Shown: in pieces, positions 35,598-44,224 of the stretch | Position numbering within the stretch: position 1 is the stretch's first letter | How the letters are laid out: each line of letters starts with the position of its first letter | Assembly: GCF_947495255.1 (NCBI RefSeq) | Contig: NZ_CANLYI010000005.1 | Location: 124,001 to 188,000, forward strand | Length of the DNA: 64,000 nucleotides | Direction: 5' to 3' | Source: an uncultured Winogradskyella sp. | Lineage (GTDB): Bacteria; Bacteroidota; Bacteroidia; Flavobacteriales; Flavobacteriaceae | Notes under the pieces: generated by a model | Databases searched by the model: none | Seen by the model: only the letters and a program-made list of their open reading frames with translations | What the model was told of the DNA's origin: nothing | Program-made: the position numbers and the translations under genes

Positions 35598-37481
35598 TTG
35601 AAAAAAGTTATATATGTCATGGGAGTTTCAGGTTGCGGAAAAAGCACTATCGGAACTTTACTTGCTCAAGATTTAGGCATTCCTTTTTTTGATGGAGATG
35701 ATTTTCATCCTGAAAGTAACATCACAAAAATGTCTAGTGGTCAAGCCTTAAATGATGATGACAGACAAGGTTGGTTAGAGACTTTAAATGACTTGGCAAA
35801 GAAGCAGCTAGAAAATAATAGTTGTGTTATTGTATGTTCTGCTTTAAAGCAAAAATATCGAGATATATTAAGTGATACTATAGAAGACGATACAGAGTGG
35901 GTGCATTTAGTGGGTTCTTTCAATCAAATATTAGAAAGAGTAAATAGTAGAGCTGACCATTTTATGCCTTCAGAATTATTAAAGTCGCAATTTGATACTT
36001 TAGAAAATCCTGAGTGCGCTATTAAAATAGATATCAGTTTATCACCACAAGAGATTATTAAAAAGATAAAACAAGAACTAATGAATACCTCAGAATTTGG
36101 ATTATTTGGTTTAGGCGTAATGGGAAAAAGCCTATGTAGAAATTTGGCGAATAACGGTTTTAAAATTTCAATGTTTAATAGGCATGTGGATGGTGTAGAA
36201 GAAGATGTTGCTATAAATTTTAAAGCTCAATACCCTGAGTTATCTCGAGCGGAAGCGTTTGATGATATTTCGGCATTTGTAAATTCTTTGCAACAACCAA
36301 GACGCATTATGTTAATGGTGAATGCAGGTAAAACAATAGATTACGTTATTGAAGATTTGCTGCCTCATCTATCTGAAAATGATATCATAATAGACGGTGG
36401 AAATTCAAATTATAAGAAAACTAAAGAACGTTACGATTATTTAAAGACTAAAGGGATTCATTTTATTGGAACAGGAGTTTCTGGAGGAGAAGAAGGGGCT
36501 CTAAAAGGGCCATCTATTATGCCAAGCGGAGATATCGATGCTTATAATAAGGTAGCTCCTTTTTTAGAAACTATTTCTGCAAAAGACAAAAATGGTTTGC
36601 CTTGTTGTACATATGTTGGTCCAGAAGGAAGTGGGCAATTTATAAAAATGGTACATAATGGAGTAGAATATGTAGAAATGCAATTGTTAGCTGAGGTGTC
36701 TACTATTTTAGAAACTTTAGGTCAAAATCCTGATGAGGTATCTCAAACTTTACAATCTTGGAAGGACATAGCAGATAGTTATTTGTTAGAAATAACGACT
36801 GCTATTTTTAAGAAGAAAGAAGGAGACGATTGGTTAGTAAATAAAGTTTTAGATAAAGCGGGTAATAAGGGTACAGGAAACTGGACGGCCATTTCATCTG
36901 CAGAACTTGGAGTGCCTAGTACATTAATTGCTTCCGCTTTATTTTCAAGATATATTTCGTTTTATAAAGAAGAGCGAATCCAATTAAATGAAAAATTTCA
37001 AACTAAAACGACTTCAGAATTAAATATTACAACCAATGACGTTTTAGAAGCTTATCAATTTGCAAGAATTATCAATCATTATCAAGGCTTTAAATTAATT
37101 GCGGAAGCTTCAAATAAATTCGAATGGGATTTAAATCTTAGTGAAATTGCTCGAATTTGGACAAATGGTTGCATTATAAGATCAACCTTAATGGAAGAAT
37201 TGGTAGAAGTATTTAAACATACAACTAATATATTAACTAACCCTAAATTAATTGATTTAGTTAATACCTATAAACCAGCTGCAAAAAAGGTAGTTTCTCA
37301 AAGTATTCTTAATGATGTTGCAACACCAGCTTTGAGTGAAGCAATTCAATTTTTAAACGGAATAACAACGGCATATGCTTCGGCAAATGTAATCCAAGCA
37401 CAACGTGATTATTTTGGAGCACATACGTATCTCAGATTAGATGATGCTTCAGGAAAGAGTCATCACACTGACTGGAACTAA
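35598..37481 (+). CDS. Gluconokinase fused to NADP 6-phosphogluconate dehydrogenase
   Basis: A single 627-codon frame with no stop encodes two enzymes. Residues about 1-160 are GntK: P-loop GVSGCGKST (9-17), FFDGDDFHPESNITKMSSGQAL and the DxxxRQGWL segment. Residues about 165-627 are Gnd: FGLGVMGKSLCRNLA (167-184), IMLMVNAGKTID, GTGVSGGEEGALKGPSIMPSG, catalytic Lys350, Asn354 and Glu357 in FIKMVHNGVEY, and QAQRDYFGAHTY near the end. The junction has almost no linker and keeps Met162 where a stand-alone Gnd would start. The TTG start is required to keep the first beta strand. Expected reactions: gluconate to 6-phosphogluconate to ribulose-5-phosphate plus CO2 and NADPH. Confidence 0.92.
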   Translation: MKKVIYVMGVSGCGKSTIGTLLAQDLGIPFFDGDDFHPESNITKMSSGQALNDDDRQGWLETLNDLAKKQLENNSCVIVCSALKQKYRDILSDTIEDDTEWVHLVGSFNQILERVNSRADHFMPSELLKSQFDTLENPECAIKIDISLSPQEIIKKIKQELMNTSEFGLFGLGVMGKSLCRNLANNGFKISMFNRHVDGVEEDVAINFKAQYPELSRAEAFDDISAFVNSLQQPRRIMLMVNAGKTIDYVIEDLLPHLSENDIIIDGGNSNYKKTKERYDYLKTKGIHFIGTGVSGGEEGALKGPSIMPSGDIDAYNKVAPFLETISAKDKNGLPCCTYVGPEGSGQFIKMVHNGVEYVEMQLLAEVSTILETLGQNPDEVSQTLQSWKDIADSYLLEITTAIFKKKEGDDWLVNKVLDKAGNKGTGNWTAISSAELGVPSTLIASALFSRYISFYKEERIQLNEKFQTKTTSELNITTNDVLEAYQFARIINHYQGFKLIAEASNKFEWDLNLSEIARIWTNGCIIRSTLMEELVEVFKHTTNILTNPKLIDLVNTYKPAAKKVVSQSILNDVATPALSEAIQFLNGITTAYASANVIQAQRDYFGAHTYLRLDDASGKSHHTDWN

Positions 37482-37517
37482 TACCAAAAACTAACTAACC
37501 AAAAACGAACTCATATT

Positions 37518-38792
37518 ATGGATGCAACAACACCTAACAAATCATTTTTTAAAAAAATAATTGCCATAATATTAGGGTTTGGACCTGGTATTTTTGCGAT
37601 TGGTTACACCATAGGTACAGGTAGTGTTACTTCAATGATTGTCGCAGGAAGTAAGTTTAACATGCAATTATTATGGGTATTACTTTTAAGTTGTTTGTTT
37701 TCTGGAGTATTAATGTTTGCTTATGGTAATTATGGATTAATTACAGGTGAAACAGCGCTCTTTGGTTTTAAAAAACATTTAAAATTTGGTAAAGCTTTAG
37801 CTATATTAATTATCGTTGGTATTACTTTTGGACAGTGGAATTCTTTGATGGGAATTTTAGGTATTTCTTCTAATATTATTTATGAAATTTTGGCCATAAA
37901 CTTTGAAGGTCTAGCCAGTCATAAGTATGAGACTGTTTTAATTACAGCCATTATAATTATTGTTGTTTTTTACTTATTAATGCTAGTCGGTAAGTATACG
38001 TTTTTCGAAAAAATATTGGTCATTTTTGTAACATTAATGGGTTTGTCTTTTGTATTGTCATTATGTTTTGTGCAACCGCTGCCAATAGATGTTGTTAAAG
38101 GATTGATACCATCTATTCCGGATGTGCCAGGAGGAAAAATGTTGGTTGCTGCATTTGTTGGTACCACAATGGCTTCCGCTACTTTTTTGTCTAGACCATT
38201 GTTTGTAAAAGGAAAAGGGTGGACAATTAAAAACTTAGACCAACAGAAACGGGATTCTATAACAGCCGCAATTTTAATATTTATTATTAGTGCTGTGATT
38301 ATGGCAGTAGCTGCAGGTGCCTTGTATTATGAAGGTAAAGAAGTTACTCAGGTATTAGATATGGCAAATACATTAGAGCCAGTTGCTGGGAAATGGGCTG
38401 TAACGATATTCTTTTTTGGCGCTTTAAGCGCAGGTTTATCGTCTATTTTTCCTTGTTTATTAATTGCGCCATTATTGATTGCAGATTACCAATCTGGCGA
38501 ATTAGATACCAATTCTAAGCAATTTAGAATTATTACTGCAATTGCTTGTTTAGTGGCTTTAATTGGTCCTGCTTTTGGAGCCAACCCAATTGAGATTCAA
38601 ATTCTTTCTCAAGTCTTTAATGTTTTCGTTTTACCTATTGTAATTCTTGGTATTATATTAATGGTTAATAATAAGAAGATTATGAAAGGCTATAAAACAA
38701 GTCTTTTTGTGAATATTGGATTGTATGCATCGCTTCTTTTTGCATGTATTATTTCTTACAATGGAATTATTGCATTGACTGAATATTTCTAA
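37518..38792 (+). CDS. Nramp-related membrane transporter lacking the canonical metal site
   Basis: This 424-residue protein has about eleven membrane segments with the Nramp (LeuT-fold) pattern. Segment 1 reads FGPGIFAIGYTIGTGSVTSM: where metal transporters have DPGN, this has GPGI. In the segment-6 region, TTMASATFLSR stands where MPH is expected. The Asp and Asn that bind Mn/Fe are therefore absent, though the fold signatures (GxxxxxxIGTGSVT) remain. Family databases would call it a divalent metal transporter; I think another cargo is likely. It is the last gene of operon A, right after the gluconokinase/Gnd fusion, which hints at a sugar acid or related compound, but this is context only. 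Confidence 0.75.
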   Translation: MDATTPNKSFFKKIIAIILGFGPGIFAIGYTIGTGSVTSMIVAGSKFNMQLLWVLLLSCLFSGVLMFAYGNYGLITGETALFGFKKHLKFGKALAILIIVGITFGQWNSLMGILGISSNIIYEILAINFEGLASHKYETVLITAIIIIVVFYLLMLVGKYTFFEKILVIFVTLMGLSFVLSLCFVQPLPIDVVKGLIPSIPDVPGGKMLVAAFVGTTMASATFLSRPLFVKGKGWTIKNLDQQKRDSITAAILIFIISAVIMAVAAGALYYEGKEVTQVLDMANTLEPVAGKWAVTIFFFGALSAGLSSIFPCLLIAPLLIADYQSGELDTNSKQFRIITAIACLVALIGPAFGANPIEIQILSQVFNVFVLPIVILGIILMVNNKKIMKGYKTSLFVNIGLYASLLFACIISYNGIIALTEYF

Positions 38793-38851
38793 AGACATTT
38801 TGCTGTTTGTGGGTAAAATAATACAGTTTTGAGTTAAAAGTGCATATATCT

Positions 38852-38903
38852 TTTGGTTAAATTCAAAATTCACGTATATTGGTAAACCAATCTGGTAAAC
38901 CAG
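38852..38903 (+). promoter_or_regulatory. Operon B promoter with tandem TTGGTNNACCAA operators
   Basis: TTTG (38852-38855), 19 bases, then TATATTGG (38875-38882, one change from TAnnTTTG). TTGGTAAACCAA (38879-38890) and CTGGTAAACCAG (38892-38903) follow at the 13-base pitch. The second site ends only 7 bases before the ATG at 38911, so the leader is very short and bound repressor would also cover the start of the message. Confidence 0.87.
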
Positions 38904-38910
38904 TTTTTAT

Positions 38911-41256
38911 ATGAAAAACCAATCAAAATTTTTACTTGTTTCAATCTGCTTTTTACTAGTGGTTTTTTCATGTAAAAAAGAAAAAGACAATAGCGATTTA
39001 TTAGTAAAAGACGTTTCTGAATTTAACGACGCAGTGAAAAATGCTAATCCAGGTGATATCATCACTATGGCAAATGGTGTTTGGAATGATGCAGAATTAG
39101 TTTTTGAAGGAAAAGGAACCGAAGAAAACCCAATTACACTTACTGTTGAAGAGAAAGGAAAAGTAACTCTAGAAGGGAATTCTAACTTACAATTAGCAGG
39201 AGAACATTTAATAGTTAATGGTTTAGTTTTTAAAAATGGTTACACACCAACAAACGCTGTTATTTCTTTTAGAAAAAACAGAGAGGAAATGGCTAACTAT
39301 ACACGTTTAACTGAATGTGTAATTGATAATTATAACAACCCAGAACGTCAAGTACAAGATTATTGGGTAACTATCTACGGAAAAAATAATAGAATAGATC
39401 ATAATCATATTGCTGGTAAAAAGAACCTAGGCGTAACTATGATTGTTGGTTTAGATACTAAAGAAAGTAGAGAAAATAACCACCAAATCGATCACAACTA
39501 TTTTGGTCCTCGCCCGACCTATGGAAATAATGGAGGTGAAACCTTAAGAATTGGTACTAGTCATCATGCTCTAGAAAACTCGAAGACTTTTGTGGAATCT
39601 AATTATTTCGATAGAACAAATGGCGAACACGAAATTATTTCTAACAAAGCGTGTCAAAACACATTTAAATACAATACCTTTTTTGAGTGTACAGGAACAT
39701 TAACTATGCGTCATGGAAATGAAACGTTGGTAGATGGTAACGTATTTATAGGAAATAACAAACCAAGTACAGGTGGTGTCCGTGTAATTAACGAAACACA
39801 AACTGTTATTAATAATTATCATATTGGTTTAACAGGTTACCGTTTTAGAGGCGCTTTTGTAATGATGAATGGTGTGCCAAATTCACCACCAAATCGTTAT
39901 GTACCTGTAATTAATTCTAAAGTGAATAACAATACGTTTATTGATTGTGATCATATTCTTTTTGGAGCTGGGAATGATTCAGAAAGAAGTCAAGCACCTA
40001 GATCGTCAGAGTTTTCAAGTAACGTTATTTATAATGCCCAAAAGAAAGATATCTTCAGTATTGATGCTGATATAAGTGGTATTACATTTAAAGATAATAT
40101 TCTAGGTGAAAATGGAGAAACTACAATAAAAGAAGGTTTTGTAAAAACAGATATCACTTTAGTAAAAAATGAACAAGGCTTTTTAATTCCAACTTCAGAT
40201 AAAATTAAAAACAAGATTGTAATCAGCCCAAAAATTGCAACTAAAGAAAATACGGGTACTACTTGGTATTCTAAAGCAGATAAAACTGTAGCTCTTAATT
40301 CCGGTAAAACACTTAAAGTTACTCCTGGAATTAATACCTTATACGAAATTGTAAAAACTTCGGAAGCTGGAGATATTATTGAATTGGAAGAAGCTGGAAC
40401 GTATTTGATAACTAAAGCTGTTCAAGTTAATCATCCATTAACTTTTAAAACTTCAGGAGTAAAAAAAGCAACTATCTTCTTTGAGCGTATGATGGCTTTC
40501 GAAATACAAGATGGTGGAAGTTTATCTTTAGAGAATGTGGCTTTCGACGGAACAAAATCTCCAGATTACGCTGGTAACTCTGTCATCAGTACAAGTAAGA
40601 ATTCAATGTTAGATAACTATAAACTGTTTATAGATAATTGTGAGTTTAAAGATATGGTAGTTAATCATTCGTTTGATGTACTTAGAGTTTCAAAAGGAAC
40701 ATTTGCAGATACTATTAGTATTCAAAATTCAACATTTAAAAACATTTCAGGACATATTACTGCATTAGATAAAGAAACCGATGATATTGGAGCTTATAAT
40801 GTAGAATATATGATTATGAAAAATAATACGGTTACCGATATGCAAGGTGCTGCATTGAGGTTGTATAGAGGAGGAAAAGATGAAAGTACATTTGGGCCAT
40901 TTTTAGAGGTAGAGCATAATGTATTTAACAATGTTGGCTTTGGTAAAAAGAACAAGTATAAAGCTGCAATGTCTTTATATGGTGTTCAGGTAAATGATAT
41001 TGAAAATAACAACTTTTTTAATACAGCAGGATTGAATATGCATTTGGTAGTTGGTGAACCAATTGTAAATGTGTTAAATAACAACTATTACAAATCTGGT
41101 AAAATTGAAGTTACCGGAGATCAAAAATATAATATTGAAAACCTATATAATATAGAACCAACTTTTAAAGAAGGGACTTCTGAATTGTCTGATGCTTCTG
41201 AATTAAAAGGTAAAGGAACTGATAATAAAAATATAGGAATAATTTCTAAACACTAA
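38911..41256 (+). CDS. PL6-family alginate lyase, two-domain type (second copy)
   Basis: This 781-residue lipoprotein (Cys21 after VVFS) is a paralogue of the operon A PL6. The N-terminal beta-helix has EFNDAVKNANPGDIITMANGVW, Lys246 in IISNKA and Arg267 in LTMRHGN as predicted catalytic residues, and FGPRPTYGNNGGET. The second beta-helix begins near residue 460 and lacks an obvious second Lys/Arg pair. Divergence from the first copy is substantial along the chain, so the two probably differ in substrate block or mode. First gene of operon B; its stop is 2 bases before the PL17 start. Confidence 0.93.
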   Translation: MKNQSKFLLVSICFLLVVFSCKKEKDNSDLLVKDVSEFNDAVKNANPGDIITMANGVWNDAELVFEGKGTEENPITLTVEEKGKVTLEGNSNLQLAGEHLIVNGLVFKNGYTPTNAVISFRKNREEMANYTRLTECVIDNYNNPERQVQDYWVTIYGKNNRIDHNHIAGKKNLGVTMIVGLDTKESRENNHQIDHNYFGPRPTYGNNGGETLRIGTSHHALENSKTFVESNYFDRTNGEHEIISNKACQNTFKYNTFFECTGTLTMRHGNETLVDGNVFIGNNKPSTGGVRVINETQTVINNYHIGLTGYRFRGAFVMMNGVPNSPPNRYVPVINSKVNNNTFIDCDHILFGAGNDSERSQAPRSSEFSSNVIYNAQKKDIFSIDADISGITFKDNILGENGETTIKEGFVKTDITLVKNEQGFLIPTSDKIKNKIVISPKIATKENTGTTWYSKADKTVALNSGKTLKVTPGINTLYEIVKTSEAGDIIELEEAGTYLITKAVQVNHPLTFKTSGVKKATIFFERMMAFEIQDGGSLSLENVAFDGTKSPDYAGNSVISTSKNSMLDNYKLFIDNCEFKDMVVNHSFDVLRVSKGTFADTISIQNSTFKNISGHITALDKETDDIGAYNVEYMIMKNNTVTDMQGAALRLYRGGKDESTFGPFLEVEHNVFNNVGFGKKNKYKAAMSLYGVQVNDIENNNFFNTAGLNMHLVVGEPIVNVLNNNYYKSGKIEVTGDQKYNIENLYNIEPTFKEGTSELSDASELKGKGTDNKNIGIISKH

Positions 41257-41258
41257 AT

Positions 41259-43535
41259 ATGACAAATACTAAAAATTTCATATTAAAATTTGCTTTAGTC
41301 GCAATTGTATTCACTGTGTTTTCTTGTAAAAAAGAAGACACAGCTGTTGCAGATAATAGCGAATCTGCAATTACTCAAGAACACCCAAAACTGATATTAA
41401 CAGCTCAAGGTGTAAAAGATATTAGAGCGCAATTGGGTAATATTCCAATTTTTGATAAGTCTTTGCAAGCCGTAAAAGAAGAAATTGACGCTGAGATTGA
41501 ATTAGGAATAGAAGTGCCAATCCCAAAAGATTATTCTGGTGGATACACACACGTAAGACATAAACGTAATTGGTTTGTGTTGCAAAAAGCTGGTCTTTTA
41601 TATCAAATTTTAGATGACGAAAAATATGCGAAGTATGTAAAAGACATGTTGATGGAATATGAGGCACTGTATAAAACGTTGCCATTACACCCAAAAACGA
41701 GATCTTATGCTAGAGGGAAATTATTCTGGCAATGTTTAAACGATTCTAACTGGTTGGTTTATGTAAGTCAGGCTTACGATTGTATCTACGATTATTTAAC
41801 GGAAGAGGAACGCAACAAGCTAGAAACAAATTTATTTAAACCTTTTGCAAATCATATTTCAATAGACAGTCCTCAGTTTTACCAAAGAGTACACAACCAT
41901 AGTACTTGGGGAAATGCAGCTGTTGGGATGATTGGTTTAGTAATGAATGATGAAGAGTTAATTGATCGTGCATTATATGGAATTAAAGATTTAAAATTAG
42001 ATACAAATGAAAAAGATGATGATGGTGGTTATTTAAATAAAGACGGAAAAGCTGGTTTTTTAGCGAATATAGAAGAACCTTTTTCTCCGGATGGTTACTA
42101 TAATGAAGGACCATATTACCAACGTTATGCGATGTATCCTTTTCTAATTTTTGCAGAAGGCTTACAAAATGTAAAGCCAGAATTAAAAATATTTGAATAT
42201 AAAGAAGGTGTGCTTTTAAAATCTATAAATGCATTACTAAATTTATCTGATGCAGATGGTGATTTCTTCCCGCTAAACGATGGTCAAAAAGGAATGTCTT
42301 ACTACAATAGCGCCTTAGTAACTGCTGTAGATATTTCATACCACTATGGAGGTCAGGATGCTGGTTTATTAAGTATTGCAAAAGAACAAGATCAAGTTTT
42401 GTTAGATGATTCTGGTTTAGCTGTTGCACTTGGTATTAAAAATGGAAGTGAAGAGCCTTTCCGAAAAGAATCTATTAATTTATCTGACGGACCAGAAGGA
42501 AAACAAGGTGGTGTTGGTATTTTGCGAAATGAAGGTATGGAGCTTGTTTTTAAATATGCTTCACAAGGATCTAGCCATGGACATTACGATAAACTATCGT
42601 ATTCATTATATGAAAATGGCGAAGAGATTTTACAAGATTATGGTTTAGCACGTTTTGTAAATATTGAACAAAAAGGAGGTGGTAATTACCTAAAGGAAAA
42701 TAAAACTTGGGCAAAACAGACCATTGCACATAATACGGTAACACAAAATGAAACCTCTCATTATAATGGTAAATATGAAATAGGAAGTCAAAATCACCCA
42801 GACTTGCATTATTTCTCTACAGATAATGATAATGTTCAAGTGATTAGTGCAAAAGTTAATAACACATACATTGGTACAGATATGCTTCGTACTATGGCTG
42901 TAATAAAAGATGAAGATTTCGAAAAACCATATATACTAGATGTAATGAAGGTTAGTTCTATTTCTGCTAATCAGTATGATTTTCCATTTTACTATTTTGG
43001 ACAAGTATTAGAAACTAATTTCGACTATTCAACACCACAAACTTTAAAGCCATTAGGAACTAAAAATGGTTACCAACATTTGTTTGTTGAAGGTTCTGCA
43101 AAAGCTAATAATGATAACTCTAAATTCTCTTGGTTAAACAATAACAAGTTTTATACGTTGACAACCGTAACTAGTGATAAAGATGAATTGTTGTTTACCA
43201 GAATTGGCGCTAATGATCCTGATTTTAACTTAAGAAGAGATCCTTCTTTACTTTTAAGAAGAAAAGACTCAAAAAACACAACTTTTGTTTCTGTAATTGA
43301 AGCGCACGGTAGTTATAGTCCTGTTTCAGAATCTGCACTAAATTCTAATAGCAATATTAAGGAGTTAAAAGTTATTTTAGACACTAAAGATTATACGGCA
43401 ATTGTAATAACAACAATAAGCGGTAAGGAAAAATTATTCATAACTTCAAATGCAAATGCTTCTTTAGAAGCTACACATAACTTAAAAATTAACGATAAAG
43501 ACTACCAGTTTAAGGGTTCTTATTATTTTAAATAA
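41259..43535 (+). CDS. PL17-family oligoalginate lyase
   Basis: This 758-residue lipoprotein (Cys23 in FSCKKED) has an N-terminal (alpha/alpha) barrel and C-terminal heparinase II/III-like beta-sheet domain. VHNHSTWGNAAVG holds Asn213-His214, and FSPDGYYNEGPYYQRYA (about 276-291) holds the catalytic Tyr, as in Alg17c. The C-terminal domain has GSSHGHYDKLSYSLYENG and AHNTVTQNE with metal-site residues. The family is exolytic and releases unsaturated uronate monomers from oligomers, usually in the periplasm. It is tightly coupled to PL6 upstream and KdgF downstream. Confidence 0.95.
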   Translation: MTNTKNFILKFALVAIVFTVFSCKKEDTAVADNSESAITQEHPKLILTAQGVKDIRAQLGNIPIFDKSLQAVKEEIDAEIELGIEVPIPKDYSGGYTHVRHKRNWFVLQKAGLLYQILDDEKYAKYVKDMLMEYEALYKTLPLHPKTRSYARGKLFWQCLNDSNWLVYVSQAYDCIYDYLTEEERNKLETNLFKPFANHISIDSPQFYQRVHNHSTWGNAAVGMIGLVMNDEELIDRALYGIKDLKLDTNEKDDDGGYLNKDGKAGFLANIEEPFSPDGYYNEGPYYQRYAMYPFLIFAEGLQNVKPELKIFEYKEGVLLKSINALLNLSDADGDFFPLNDGQKGMSYYNSALVTAVDISYHYGGQDAGLLSIAKEQDQVLLDDSGLAVALGIKNGSEEPFRKESINLSDGPEGKQGGVGILRNEGMELVFKYASQGSSHGHYDKLSYSLYENGEEILQDYGLARFVNIEQKGGGNYLKENKTWAKQTIAHNTVTQNETSHYNGKYEIGSQNHPDLHYFSTDNDNVQVISAKVNNTYIGTDMLRTMAVIKDEDFEKPYILDVMKVSSISANQYDFPFYYFGQVLETNFDYSTPQTLKPLGTKNGYQHLFVEGSAKANNDNSKFSWLNNNKFYTLTTVTSDKDELLFTRIGANDPDFNLRRDPSLLLRRKDSKNTTFVSVIEAHGSYSPVSESALNSNSNIKELKVILDTKDYTAIVITTISGKEKLFITSNANASLEATHNLKINDKDYQFKGSYYFK

Positions 43536-43554
43536 AACAAATAAATTAAAAATT

Positions 43555-43932
43555 ATGAAAAGATTTAGCGAAAAGTACATTGTTACAAAAGATATGGAAT
43601 GGGAAGTTCTTGGAGGAGGAGTCTCAAGAAAATTCTTAGGTTACGATAACCAAATCATGATGGTAAGAGTAAAATTTGACGAAGGCGCATTAGGTGCACC
43701 ACATCAACATTTTCATACGCAAGCTACCTATTGTGTTTCAGGTAAATTTGAGTTCGAAATTGATGGAGTAAAACAAATAGTTGAAGCAGGAGATGGTGTG
43801 TATATTGAGCCTAACTTATTACATAGTGCAATTTGCTTAGAAGAAGGAGAGTTGATAGATACATTTAGTCCAGTACGAGAAGATTTCTTAACAGGAGAAG
43901 GACCATCTTATTTTGGAGATAAAGAATCTTAG
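43555..43932 (+). CDS. kdgF: KdgF-type cupin, unsaturated uronate ring-opening protein
   Basis: This 125-residue single cupin has His50, His52, His54 and Gln56 in PHQHFHTQATY, and His90 in PNLLHSA, matching the KdgF metal-binding set. KdgF speeds conversion of 4,5-unsaturated uronate to the linear keto form (4-deoxy-L-erythro-5-hexoseulose uronate, DEH). There is no signal peptide, so it acts in the cytoplasm, implying that unsaturated monomer is imported too. It is the last gene of operon B. A short GACAA/TTGTC hairpin with a T stretch at 43933-43955 could end the transcript, weakly supported. Confidence 0.93.
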   Translation: MKRFSEKYIVTKDMEWEVLGGGVSRKFLGYDNQIMMVRVKFDEGALGAPHQHFHTQATYCVSGKFEFEIDGVKQIVEAGDGVYIEPNLLHSAICLEEGELIDTFSPVREDFLTGEGPSYFGDKES

Positions 43933-44080
43933 GACAAATCTTCTTGTCTTGATTTTTAGAGCTTTATAAAATAGCGAGATATTTCTATACTACAATTCAT
44001 ATAGATGCTATTTTAACTTAAACATTCACTATTTTAACATAGATAATTTACGAAAACGATGTATTTAACAAAATTTTATA

Positions 44081-44123
44081 TATATTTGGTCAACCAAACT
44101 GGTTTACCAATTTGGTTGACCAG
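44081..44123 (+). promoter_or_regulatory. Operon C promoter with three TTGGTNNACCAA operators
   Basis: The -7 box TATATTTG (44081-44088) overlaps TTGGTCAACCAA (44086-44097), then CTGGTTTACCAA (44099-44110) and TTGGTTGACCAG (44112-44123). All GGT triplets are spaced 13 bases. No clear -33 TTTG was found. The leader from about 44095 to ATG 44225 is about 130 bases, AT-rich, with a weak TTAGG...TACTAAC pairing. The whole 292-base gap after kdgF holds no gene. Confidence 0.88.
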
Positions 44124-44224
44124 TAAATTATCTCGAAGCAATCTCCTGTTAGGTAGTGTTAAGCGACAATTTACTAACTAATAAATAAACTAATAATAAA
44201 ACAATCTAATCTAAACAATGAATT

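Noticed and set aside
37518-38792. Simple call as manganese/iron transporter MntH
   Set aside because: The DPGN and MPH metal-ligand motifs are replaced (GPGI, MAS), so metal transport by the known mechanism is not supported.
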